Shown here in pieces: positions 40,368 through 53,300 of a DNA stretch of 64,000 bases; within the stretch, counting starts at the first letter, position 1, and each line of letters starts with the position of its first letter. This DNA is from Norana najaformis (lineage: Eukaryota; Annelida; Clitellata; Crassiclitellata; Hormogastridae): positions 57,445,358-57,509,357 of the forward strand of contig OZ029913.1 in assembly GCA_964023275.1 (NCBI GenBank). The letters are read 5' to 3'. Under the pieces are notes generated by a model. The model worked only from the letters and a program-made list of their open reading frames with translations, had not been told where the DNA came from and searched no databases. The translations under genes and the position numbers were made by a program.

Positions 40368-41500
40368 CTAAAAACAGATCATGTTCTCTTAAGAAAACCA
40401 GTTACTGCCGATTATTTTCCCAAAAACATTAACTAACCACAATTACTCCAGGTTGGATGAATTAGTTTAACACTTGGAACTGTCTACAGTGTGACCCAAA
40501 GGTGCACGATCATAAACAACAAGGATATCAGTCAGTCACTGCTGTATACCGCCAGTGATTTTGATCAGTATCTGGCCATAAGTCACACTAACTTTTACCA
40601 TTTGGTAAAACTGCAGTTCTCAGGCTAATTTGAAGAGACTGAGAAATGAATGACAAACAGCAATCCGATAAAAGCTTTATCTAGTAAGAAAAGCTGTTTT
40701 ATGGCCAGGCCAAAATATCGTCAGTCAGACCGGTATGACGGGTCTGACTAACTCAAAGTAATTTCAAAATGCCATAAAACGCGTATTGTTCAGCTTTGAG
40801 TTCAATATATACCACCCATATTTGCAAGTTAACACCATATATATGTTAACACTGCTACTGGCAACCCGGGCCTATTGATGAAAGGACCTTCATTTTTTGT
40901 TTAACTTCACGTTTACAGCTTCATTAAGCAACTTCGATCGTAGTGCATTTCAATCAACGCATAAAATACGTTACGATTACAAGACAGCTATCCGGCGTCT
41001 CTGATGTCATAGTAACCACACAGCAAATTCTTAAATCTTTCAGCATCAATAAAATAAAAAAGGATGCGCTCTTTCACTGTATTTTTACCTTATCTTCGAT
41101 TGTTTTATTTAATGTGTTAGATTTGTAGTTATTTAAATTCATATAATTAATATTTTAGGCCCTAATTGTCAACGAAAGTTTGCGCTTAATGCAGCCTTAA
41201 TCGACAACGAGGCAAATTGACCTAGATAGAAATGCATATAGGTTAATATAAAAGATCTTTGGTTAATATCTCGCGCTAGCGCTCTTTTTGGGCGCGCAGT
41301 AAAAGTGGTGCTTGATCGATTCCAGTACGATTAATGGATTCATTTCCTTTCTTACTTGCTAAACATTGTAAACGATCGGTATTATAAAGGCAAATGTAAA
41401 TGATAGTAAGGCCAAACTCAAATAAAGAGAGTATCGACTAACTGAAGGAAAAAATAGAACCGCTTGCTAAATGATGTCATCACAGTATGTAAACAGTGGC
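40368..41500 (-). promoter_or_regulatory. Probable 5' UTR intron and promoter zone of gene B
   Basis: Because the first coding exon starts with an acceptor, the promoter lies further up. 41270-41320 has GC-rich text (CTCGCGCTAGCGC, GGGCGCGC). An X-box-like match lies at 40851-40865. No UTR exon could be delimited. Confidence 0.3.
40851..40865. promoter_or_regulatory. X-box-like (RFX) motif
   Basis: ACTGCT-ACT-GGCAAC fits the degenerate pattern RYYNYY-N3-RRNRAC bound by RFX factors, which drive ciliary genes. It lies about 480 bases upstream of gene B's first coding exon. One match to a loose pattern is weak evidence. Confidence 0.25.
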
Positions 41501-43500
41501 ATTCATTGTAGCAGTGGATTAAATTACGACAATCGTACTTGTTTTCAATAATAATTTAAATAATAACAATAATAATAATATTATTAATCATCATCAAAAA
41601 TTAATAATAATAATAATAATAGTAAGTTTATTCTTACTGTTGCTTTGAATTTCGTTTTTGCTTTTTAAAATAATTTTGTACTTGCATCTTTTGGTCACAT
41701 AATAAAATTCCCCATACCTCTCTCCCTGTCAATTAAAGTCATAATCATAAATGTAAGCTCGAGATTTCTACAGTGCTCAACAAAACATATGTAATAAATC
41801 TAAGAGGATTCAACACTTATTCAATATTGCCAGTTACATCTGGGGAATATTTGTATTCACACAACTGCTAATTGTCTAAAAATAAGCCTTTTCATTCAGC
41901 TAAAACATATTATCTTGCACATCAGTCTGCCAGATTTAGAGTGGGGACAATTTCTTCATCATCATCATCATCACCACCACCACCACCAGTTCCTGATGCC
42001 AGCCGTTTGGTGGCAATGCACTTGAAAACCTGATAGTTTTTTTGATCATTGTCAAGCCCAGCGCATCTGATGCTTCGTCTTACCAAGTCTTGCTCTGTTT
42101 TCAAGTGCATTGTCTATCCAGTGTAGTCATTGTCTTCCTTTGTTTCTCTTTCCTTCAAAAGTGGAATTTGGTTCAGCTTTATGTACTTCCTAAGTTTACC
42201 CATGTTTACAGCTAATGCACACATCACATCATTTCAATAACTGGAGCCTTTTGCAATAGATTCCTTGTCCCTACAATTAATTTTTAATTTCATATGGTTT
42301 ATCAAATTCGTCATCACCATTTGCATCATTACCATCATCAGTTCAGTAGAATCCAGAATTCCGGATTGTGAGCAGTAAGCACAAAACCTTGAATCACAAA
42401 TCATGAATCTTGGCCCGCATTTTGGGATAAGTTAAGAGTTTGAGCTCTAAGCAAAGATACTTCCTCGAATAAGAAGAGTTGTGCCAGAAACAATTGATCC
42501 ACAAATGTATACTAAATTTAAGCAGTGTTTAAACTATTCTACTCAATGTGAGGTTATACTTATAACGACTGGATAATGACAATACTACTTTATTATACTA
42601 CTATGATCTAAGCTACATACAGGCTACTCAATGCTACTAGCTACCAAGTGTTCGGTAGTGTTTATCGGGCTGGCGTCTGTATCAGAAATGCCATGTCTAG
42701 TGTCCGTGCCGCGTGGCGTTGCGGTAGGGGCATGGCCTAACGGCTGGCCAATCATATCCTTACACTCAACACAAGTGCAGAGCTTGGAAGTAATCACACT
42801 GATCTTACTTCAGCAAAAATGCATTTAACATATTCCATATCAATCTACAACAAACAAGTTCGTTTTCGCAAGCAATTTATCTTCAAAGACATAATCAATA
42901 CGACCATTTAAGGCCCACAGTGAATCCAGAACTCAGTGTCAGCCAGTCAACATAAAATGCAAACAGAGAATAATCTCCTTGATTCACACACTTGCAGCTG
43001 CCACCGTTTTACAAAGCTTTTGCAAATGGTACTGCGATCAGTTTTCCCAACCGGCAAATACTTTGCAAGTACAGATTTTCACCAGTCATCCACTTGACGC
43101 ATGGCCACACTAAAATATAAACATTTAAACAATTATATAAAATTATGCAAAAAGTCCAGACTTGTCTGCCTGCCTATTGCTAATGCAAGATCATTATTTA
43201 TTTGGAAGACGTTGTAGCTACACACATATTCTCCGTCAATGAAATAATTTTGCTTGGAACTGCACCTAAACGATAACGATGATGATGCTTGGAATACAGC
43301 TCTTGTTATCTGAAATAACTGTCTTGAACTGGTGAATTTAAATAGCATCATACATCATACGCTGTATCTGTTCACAGAATTTTTGCATGATCTGTATCAG
43401 CAATAAAAATATTACTCGTAAACAGACCCATATAGTTTTAATCAGAGTTTCAGTAAAAAAGATTACAGTTGGCTATTCTAGCCGAAATCCTAGAACACCG
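41501..43500. other. Spacer between genes B and C
   Basis: It holds AAT microsatellites (about 41560-41625), an RPT-D remnant (41740-41790) and an ATC/ACC microsatellite (41943-41990). Otherwise nothing recognisable. Confidence 0.45.
41943..41990. repeat. ATC to ACC trinucleotide microsatellite
   Basis: Six or so CAT/ATC units pass into five CAC/ACC units. On the minus strand it codes GGGG-DDDDD within a 62-codon open frame. Confidence 0.85.
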
Positions 43501-43501
43501 A

Positions 43502-43507
43502 GTTTAT
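43502..43507 (-). terminator. Candidate poly(A) signal for gene C
   Basis: AATAAA on the minus strand (TTTATT on plus) about 415 bases after gene C's stop codon. Confidence 0.4.
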
Positions 43508-43919
43508 TGTATAGGGTTACAAAAAACCTCAGATGGCTTGGTAAAGTCAGATGGTGACCAGCAACTTCATTCATTAATTCAGTACACTTATACAGCACCT
43601 CTCAAATTATCTACTCAGATGTGCTATTAGCATAGCCTTGGCAAATGAGAACAGTTTCAAGTGTTTATAAAAGGCGTAGCAAGAAGATGATGCAGATCTT
43701 GAAGATGGCCATCCCAGTCAGATGGCCCAACTTACTGGTGTGTAAATTTCGCCCAGCTGAAGTAATCTCCCAGATGAAGAAATTACGGGTTCAAACTTCC
43801 AGTTGCATAGCATAGTTGCATAGCTACTGCTTTAGTTGCAAAGTCAGATAAGCAGAAACTATGCAGTCCATTTCCTCAACCAAACCCAAATTTCTGGCAA
43901 ACATACTGTTATCCAAAGA

Positions 43920-44302
43920 TTACAAGGTTACTACCTTGGTCAATTTATCAATAGTCTGCAGCAAGTTATCAATGGTCAATCCAACCATTAAGTACTGGTT
44001 TCCTGGTCTGAGTTTGGTATCTCTGGCACTGGTCACCTGTTGTCTCTGGGCTTTATGTGATGGAAAAGAATCCCTCATCAGCTTCTGTGGAAGTGTCTCC
44101 GTGTAACCAACTGGTAGGTAGGGCGGGCACGACGAGAGGGCATTCATCTCTTGTCCTAGGAGGGGCTTCAGGTGTACGAGACCCCGTGCCTGACGCTGCG
44201 TCAGAAGCAATTGTTGACGAGCCCGTGACCTACAAATGTCTCGTCTTCTGTCCGTGACGAAGGTCAAAAGTCTCCTCTGCCTTGCCTCAGTTGTGTCCAC
44301 AC
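43920..44302 (-). CDS. Gene C exon 21, terminal
   Basis: Acceptor TATGCAG, phase 1. RRLLTFVTDRRRDICRSRAR, RQARGLVHLKPLLGQEMNAL and LRPGNQYLMVGLTIDNLLQT, to TAA at 43920-43922. Confidence 0.75.
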
Positions 44303-47300
44303 CTGCATAATGAACAGAAAAGCCAAACCACAAAAAAGCAATGATTGAATTAAACGAACATGAAAGAATTATTCTATATTGCATTAATAATCAGAGATTT
44401 GAATATCGAGTTAGCATGATCCATACATGGAGACCTTAAACGGAATGGCGCCCATTCAAACGGGGCAATGGTGGTGAAGGATCTCACCCGATTAATTTAT
44501 TGAAAAATGAGCAGGGTCAAGGCCATACGGTCACTATAGAAAAACATGTACATTTAATAATCGTAAGCCCACGGCTGACGCAAGAAAAGCTGGGGAAAAA
44601 ATTAAATGTGAACTACCTAAGCTTAAGAGCAACAAGACCACACAGATTCAATAAGCCAAATTTTCTAAGGTGTGACATTTGAGGTTCTTGCAAATACATT
44701 CAAATCAATACAAAGAGTAGACAATTAAGGTGCTTAAATAAGTGCTCTGGTACTTTTAGCAGACAATCATGCCATGAATAGGGTAATGTAAACCATACAC
44801 CTGTTCACACAGCCTCACCAATGCATGCTTCATCAAAGGGCAACAAAATAAAAATATTAAATTACTGAATTCTATATATTTTTCTTGGAGGTTATTCACA
44901 AAAATCATCTGTAGGGCATCATTCCATTTTTGTCAAACTTTAGCTAATTAGAACTCACAACCCTACAAGATACAGGTACCAAACAGAATTCTATTTGGTT
45001 GCTGTTATTTGATTATTTGGTACCAACACCAATATTTATCCTCTTATCTATCTTCCAGATCCAATTCCAAACACCACCCACTGTAGCCGTCTGTCAGTCT
45101 GCCTGCTTGCCTGCCTGACTCTTGGATCTTGACCTGGAACCAAACCCTTCTTGCTTATCAATTTTCTTTTGACTCAGCACCTGTGAATAAGCTGACTTAG
45201 CTTTCGATGGGTGCTGTAGAAATCTTGAGTTTATGATTATGATAAATCCGTCAGTGTAACATACGGCATTCACTCGTCAAACGCAAACAAAGAGTTAATT
45301 TAAGGAAATGGATTTGCAGATACTGCTCTACTCAGCCTCAGTCATCTAACAATTCATCCTTAAAAGGTCCTTAAAAGTAAAGTATCCCATATCCCACAAG
45401 TGAGACATAGGAGAAGCGCTCATTTCCTTTTCTTTAGGCCCTTGAGCCGGCAATGGATGAATCCCAAAGTCCTGGAAACGGGGCCAGTACATTACAGGGC
45501 TTGCCATTTACTTCCTAGCTTATGCCGGTACCAAATTATACTGCTTGATGACAGAGGCGTGGTTTGCACAAACAACTTGCTAAGGCAAGTTTAAAAGCAC
45601 TTTACGAAGTGTGCATGTCTCTAAGCAATACTGAAGAGGAACAATACAAATATGTAGAGCATCACATTACCAAGCACATGATAAGGTAGATAAACATTCT
45701 GGACAATAAAATTACTTACATTTGAAACAACAGTGCAGTTTCAGGTAAAAGTTTCAGGTAAGTTTTATAACTGGAACTTTAAACGTGTACTTGCCTGTAG
45801 CTGGTTGAAATTCCTGGGTTATCAACTCTGCGTGTCGTCTCTGAAGAGCTCGCATTACATCCATCAGAGCATTTTCACCCTGTAAAACCATCATCATCTA
45901 CACAACTAACATAACAATTGTATCTATCCAGTTTTCAATAAAAAGAAATCTAAGGAATTTAAAGAAAAGCAATGGAAGGCATATTTGTTAAACTGAGTTC
46001 ACTCAAAGATTATGGATTTTATTACTTATGAGTTTCCAAACTTTACCAATTATCCGAATACTCCCAAACTATCTGTGGAAAATTTTCCACCCCATACGTC
46101 TATCTACACCACCATTGTTGAAAAACAATAACAAGAAGGACCAGAACAAAACAAATTGAAAATGAAGGAATATATGCCTCTTGTCCACTCTCTCCCAGAA
46201 GCTTCAAGTACGGAGCCAGAAGTTTCATTGCTTCTTTCAGACCATCCACGGTACCACTTTGCTTGATGACTGTCAAAGAAAAGCATTTTTCATTTGCCAC
46301 AAGAATCAATGTCATTATTCTGCTCTCAAATTAGCAGCCAACTTGCAAGCAATGTCACCAAACTTTTCAAGCTATCCCATCCTCCTTCTGCTCCTTTACC
46401 ATCTTATCACCACCATCATCGACTTCCACCATAGCACCATGTTGTCTCCCATACCGTCTTCCCGTCTTAACCTTCCGGATTCTGACCTTGCACAGGAACT
46501 GACCAAACAAACTGGCTATTGCAGACTTGATTCAGTATAGCACCCATGCATAACCTGGTCTCTCTGATGCGGCTTTTGTGTGACGCTGAGAAATTTTGGA
46601 GATTTATATTTAAATTTACATTATTCCGAAATTAGCCGCCATAAACTGCCATTAGACGTCTCTGACACCCTAATCAGTTGTTATTATCATAGCTATCAGT
46701 AACACCGTTATCTTTAGTGCTATCTTAATGAGATCCACTTAGTTCAATATAGTCTGATAAAATTACAAGAAGTTCAAAGGTTCAACAGAAAATTGTTTGG
46801 CAAAAAATTATTACAAATTAAGTCGCCAGAAACTTTAGACAAACAATCTAACTTGTTGTGCATTAGTGAAAAAAGAGATTAATAATATTTAGTTCGTTAC
46901 TAGCAGAGATTGTACCCACACTCCAACTGCTGTGCAAATGTGTCAGGATCATTCAAATTGACATCATAGTACCTGAATAAAATCAAAAAAATTAAGGCCA
47001 TAAACTAATAATTAAACTCTCTGTAGTAAATATTTAAGAAAACTGCTAAAAACAGGTGTACCATGTGGATGCAAACTGATTTTAGCAAGGTTACAGCGGA
47101 GTTGGACAAAATACCCTTTTATCGTTTAATGCATTTTGACTCTAAGAACACTAGAACCTCTTTATTAAAAAATCCTTTGGCAGCCATATCAAGTACCACG
47201 TACGTTACAGAGAGGTTATGATCAAGAGGTCATGTTACAAGGAAGTTCTAGCATTAAACAAAACACTGTCAGCAAACTTATGCCATATTAATGCTGCTAT

Positions 47301-50300
47301 ATGACAAGACTGGTAATGATTTACAGACCAGAGGCCTGGGCATTGAAGAGGAAGATGAGGAACTGTTGGAAAGAACTGAGATGAGAATGCTGAGAAGGAT
47401 GCTTGGAGTGTCATTGTAGGACAGGAAGAGGAACGAATATATAAGGCAGATGACTGGATTAGCTTGTATAACCAAGAAAGTATGGGAGGCCAGACTAAGA
47501 AGGTATGGTCATGTGGTGAGTGCAGAAGAAGAAAGCTACATCAAAAACAATTATAACGACAGAAATTCATGGACACCGCAGTTGGGGAAGACAGAGGAAG
47601 AGATAGAAGGACATGATCCAACAGGGCCTCAAACTACTCAAATTAAGAAAGAAGACACCGGAAACAGAAACAAATGGAGAGAAAGGATCTGTGTGGCTGA
47701 CCCCTCCCCAGGAGGGATTAATTCCAGCTACAAGAGAGAGAGAATGCTGCAACACAGTGAGTGACTCGAGCAGGCTACAAGCTACTATGTGTGAGTGATG
47801 GAGTGAGTGAGCAAGTGAATAATCATTTTTATGTCTGACAAATACATTTCTTTACAAGTATCGAAGTACCAAAAAAGTTAGTAGATTTTGAAAGAGATAA
47901 AACAAAGCCATAACGAATTCATTACTAGCCCGTATGCAAAGCATGGTTGACCTAGAGCATCCAAACTCAACCTATACACTTTCAGCAAAAAGAATTAATA
48001 AACAGTAATGGTGATAATCATTAAAAACAGACAACTCTCATTCTGTGTGACTAGTTACCTGAGAACCTTGGCCATCCCAGCAGAGTCCTTTAGAGGTTGG
48101 ATCAGAGGAAAGGTACCAGTCAATTCCTACACAAAATAAATTTACAGTTTACTGTTATCAGTCAAGGTCTAGGAGAATGAACTGCACACCACTGTGAAGT
48201 CTAAGAAAAGGACATTTTGGAGATAAACAATGTCTGATTAAACAAACACTACACGTGCCCTCAGTAAATCAAAATTTGAGATGAAAATGAATGATCACTA
48301 GGGGCCAAGACTGAGTTATGCAAATGCCAGAGTAAACCAATGGGTCTTGAAAAGTCATTTAAATTATAGCAAATTAGAAGTTGGGCCATTTGTTACAGAG
48401 AATTTCAAATACAACAGGCACACCAACAGAAAGCTTGTGATCCCACAGTTGTCCTGAACATGTAAGTTTAGTTTTAGCACCCATCCTAGTGCTAACCAGG
48501 ATAGCTGTTGATGAGCCTTGGTCAAATAAAGCCATGTGCTACCTATTTCTCTTCATTTTGCAAGTTCTCCCACGTCGTTCAGGTTTCACCTTTCGGACTA
48601 CTTATCTTCCATAGCCGATCTTCTGCTCTCTATTGACTTTTGACTGATTCTCATCATGGAACGCAGTTTTACTAAGACGCAACCATAAATTTATGCCTCG
48701 TTTATTAACGGTATTATAGAAGTTCCCAGATAAGGCTAGCGTAGATAAAGCAAGGGAATTCGTGCTGTGCTTTCAAACTGATACAGTTGTTGAAAATTAT
48801 GCATCTGGTTGAAGTGTTGTAAACCTGATGACCAATACAGAAAGCCTCTCTAATCAAAGCACAACAGTAATGTAAATGTAAATGTACATTTTTCTATAGC
48901 TACCATATGGCCTTGACCCTGCTCATTTTTCAATGAACTAATCGGATGAGATCCTTCTCCACTGCTGCCCATTTGAACGGATGCCACACCATTTAAGGTC
49001 CCTTTGTTTGGACGGTGCTAGCCTGAGATTTAAATATCTGAAATAAGCCATGACCAGAATACAAAGCAGGATCCCACGCTCAGAGGTATGTAATGACCAA
49101 TCAGAGACAATATCTGTAATAGAATTAATCTAACCAATGCTATAGATACCTTTTCGGCACCAGGCTTTTCAGGGTGCATGGCTGTTGCACCAGTTATTCG
49201 CAGGCCCTTCAGGGGCTCTCCGCTAAACGGAACAACCCCCTCCTGCTCATCGGCAAACAAGCCTAACCTCTGACCCTGAAAATGAGATTTAAATATACAT
49301 GATTCCATTTTTATCATTCTAAAACAAGACATTCGTGTGAAGTACAAGTACTAACAAGTATTAAGTACAGAATGTGAAACTGGACAAAAAAGAATCAAAT
49401 TTTTTTGTCAGAATCCTACTTTAATGTTGACTGAAAGCAGTGGCTGCTGGAAGAAAGCATTCTAATGCAAAATACTTAAAAGGTGCTGTACTTACATACA
49501 AACAAAGACAAACACACACATTCACACAAACAAACACACATACTGATATATACAAAACATATAAGAAAAGAGGAGCCAAGAAATCAACATAAGATACTAA
49601 GAAAGGGAGATTGTATTTAATTACGGTTGTAATACAAAGAAAATCCAGAGATATCAACATCATCATCAAATGCAGATTAACTGAAAACTGTTTTCATTTG
49701 CAGAAATATCATCTTCTTTTTCCAAATCATGTTTACTAACATTTTCGTAATGGCTACTTGATCACCTTCGTGTCATCAATGGGGAACAGTTAAGACATGC
49801 TGGTACATCTCATACATAGTTTACATATATATACCAGTTTATACACGCATTTTGTATTTTATAAACATTTATACTGTATGTATATATATATATAAACAAA
49901 GTAATGTATTGTGTAGACATACAATACAAAATAAATACGTCTCTTGGATCTCAAACTGGAACCAAACCCTTCTTGCCTATCGATTTTGCTTTGACTGGGC
50001 GCCTGTGAATAAGCTGGTTCTCGCTACTTGGCTTTCGTTGGGCACTGTAGAAATCTTGAGGTATAACAATTACAATACACAAGTATATACTTATTGGAGG
50101 TAGACATGAACACAACTCATCTTCTTGCTTTTATGCCAGGCATTCCCTCTGCATCATCAGTCATACCAATGCCTACATGGGGAACGGTAGCATACTGGAT
50201 AGAGTGCTCAGCTTGTAACGGGGAGAGTACGGGTTCAAGCCTCCTCTCAGAAGGCTAACAGGTAAGGGCCCTGAGCAAGTCCTTCACTCACAATTATTCG

Positions 50301-53300
50301 ACGCCATCGATTGATGCTAAGTCATTAGATAGTGGCACCTAATAAATGCAAAATAATAATAATAAAACGAAAATGACCTGCCCATTAAAATACAATTTTT
50401 CCAAAAAGTGCAAAACAGAGAGAAATTACCATATGCTGTGGCATGAACGCATTCAAGTCGTATTTTAATCCAGGCACCTGCTGTCCTGCAGAGCCAGGGC
50501 GATCACTGGGCAGGTAGCCAACACCAGCACCCATGTCTGGCATTCCTTTCCATCCAACGGCTCCAAACAAAGGGCTTTGACCCCTAAAATAACCCACATC
50601 ACTGCCATAACCCTGATCTGGGGTGCCGTGCCGAATGCTTGCATGCTGATCTTGCTCATGAGATCGGTCTTTGGAGTATTTAGAAATACCAAAAGCCAAA
50701 TCCGGTAAGCCCCCTTTCTCAACCCCTTCTTTACCCGAAACTTGACTGTCAACAATCCCACTCGGCAAACGTTCCCCACTCAAAGCAGAACCCTTCTGCT
50801 GCTCCTCAGATTCCTTCTCAACACCAGCCATAGGTTTTCCTCTAAGGGCCTCCATTGTTTCAGTTGGTTCTTGGTCAACCATACGAAGGGACAGTCTTCC
50901 CCGAGCCTTGGCATCTGTGAAGCTTACTTCACTACCAACTCTGTCTGACTTTTTGGCATCTCTGTCCGGTTTAATTACGACATCACCAGATTGAACACTC
51001 CGCCGACCGACCGTTTGGAGCGTTTCATCCGAAGTCTTTTCGCCAGCACTCAACTGCCGTTTTAAACTTTTCCTCACTGCGTCATCTGTCCCTTCGATTG
51101 ACTCCTGACTGATTGCAGAACTTGTTTGGCTTCGTGGGCTTTCCTTGGCTTTTCCCACGGCCCTGTCTTCTGCTACTTTCAACTGTTTCTCATGATCCAA
51201 TCCTGAGCCTCCAACTTTTTCTCTAGCAGCAACAGCAGCAGCAACTCCAACACTTGCACCTTCTGAAGTTCCAGCACCTTTTCCTCTCCCATCTCTGCCT
51301 TTCCCTTCCACCGTAGCCTGACTGTCTGAACCAGACACCAATTTTCCTCCTGCATTGGCGACAGCTGATCTTTCCGGAGCTGTTTTCTCCAGGTCTATGG
51401 CAACAGTTTGTTTTTCTGTCTTGTCAGCATCATGACCAGAAACCACTCTTCCTCCTGCACTGGCAACAGTTGGTCTCTCTCCAGGTGCTTTCTCCAGGTC
51501 TCTGACCACTGTCTGCTTCTCTGCCTTGTCAGCATCAAGATCAGACACCACCTTTCCTGCCACACTGACAACAGCTGAACTTTCTGCAGCTTCTTTCTCC
51601 AGGTCTCTGGCTTCAGGCTGCTTCTCTGCCTCATCAGCATCGAGAGTTTTTTCCGCATCTTTAAGCACGTCTCCTCTTTTTCCCTTGTCCTTCTTCCTAA
51701 CCTTTTCTGAGTCACCTGGAATGCTCTGCTTCTCTTCCTTCTCCTTCTCCTTCTCGTCCTCATCTACAACCTCAGAGTCTTTGATGGTGCCTGGCAACCT
51801 GCCCTTAGCAGTCGCTGGGCCTTCATCACTCTCCTGTGTATCATCTTCATCAGCGAACCGCTTAAAAGGACCCTTCTTCTGAGCAAAAAGCTCCATCATC
51901 GGACGAGGTGGTGGTTCTACTGGGGAAGGACTGACACTTCCACTTCTCTCGGAACTGTCTACATATATAAATCGGGTCTGAGCACCGGCAGGCTTTCCTG
52001 GCTTTTCTCGAGTTGGAATTTCTTTGGATACTCTGCAACAAAAAGCAGAGTAATTCAAGGTAATTTGATGTCATGTAAATCCTTCCAAACGTACAATAAT
52101 ACACAGTGTAATGTAAAGAATAAGTGTCTTTTCAAAACTGTGTGTATGTATGCAAACAAGTATGCATGTGTTTATGTACACATGTCCATATGTATGTATG
52201 GAGTATGTAAGTGCATATATATGCATCAAGACACTAGTATAATGCCTTTAAAACCTCTCTAAAGTGTCCTTGTGTGTGCAACAGTAGTGAAGGATCTTAC
52301 CCGATAAATTAATTGAAAAATGAGCAGGATCAAGCCAGATGTTACAGTAAAACATATACATTTACACTTACAGCCTCAGTCAAGCTGAGAATCCTTTCCC
52401 TCATCAATAGACGAATTTTGAATAAGGTTAAAGAAATGTATGCATACAAATGTGATGCCAGGTAGAAGAAAATTCCTTTGCAGCATTGCCAACCTGGTAA
52501 AACATTGCAGATCTGAATGCACAGAGGTATGGCACTAATTGCTAAAAAAAGTTTCTCACTTGGGTGGCTCAACAACAAGTTGCTTGTCAAGTGTTGGCTT
52601 GTCTGCTATTTCGCTCAGCAGCAATTTTGCCTTCAGTTCGCTTATCACTTTATCCTGCGAACAGAATAGTTTCATAATTTCACAGTGACAGACTTGAAAC
52701 ACTGCTAATAAGAAACCAGCTTCAATATTGAAAACATACAAATGAATCATTAAAAATTAGGTAAAATCAGATTTAATTTAATGGCCAATTAGCTACTAAT
52801 GCTTAATGTAGCTTTCACGTCCTCAGCAAACAATGATTATCACTACTGCTACAGAATAATTAGACTGTGCTTAGTTTAGACATGAGTGATAACCATTTCA
52901 GGGTAAATCTTGAAAAACAAGTCTAATACACAACAGAGGAATCTTGCATTATGGTTTAAGGCAAATAAATTGTTCTTAAATGCTATGAAAATAAATAACA
53001 TGGAATTTCCGGTTCTAGAAAGCATATTTCCTCTGATGGAACTCCCAGTTTACAAACTGAAGGGCTTGTTACTGATAGGGTTCGGTCCAGTAAATTCTTA
53101 GGCATTCACATCGATGAACACATATGACTGGAAATTTCACACAGAAAATGAAGAACATAAAATAGCCAAATCAACTTGTATTTATATATAAAATTAAAGG
53201 TATCCTACCAATCAAAGCCTTTAGTACATTTTACATGACAGTGGTAGACCCTTAGTCATAAAAACTGTGCTACTGTCTGGGTTTATGAAGCTCAGATCCT

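Noticed and set aside
41922..42110. 62-codon minus-strand frame with GGGGG-DDDDD run
   Set aside because: The run comes from a simple ATC/ACC microsatellite, there are no splice sites in phase, and the frame does not connect to gene B.
51526..51882. 118-codon plus-strand frame rich in Ser/Phe
   Set aside because: It is the antisense shadow of gene C exon 15, whose Lys/Glu/Asp codons read as Ser/Phe/Leu on the other strand.
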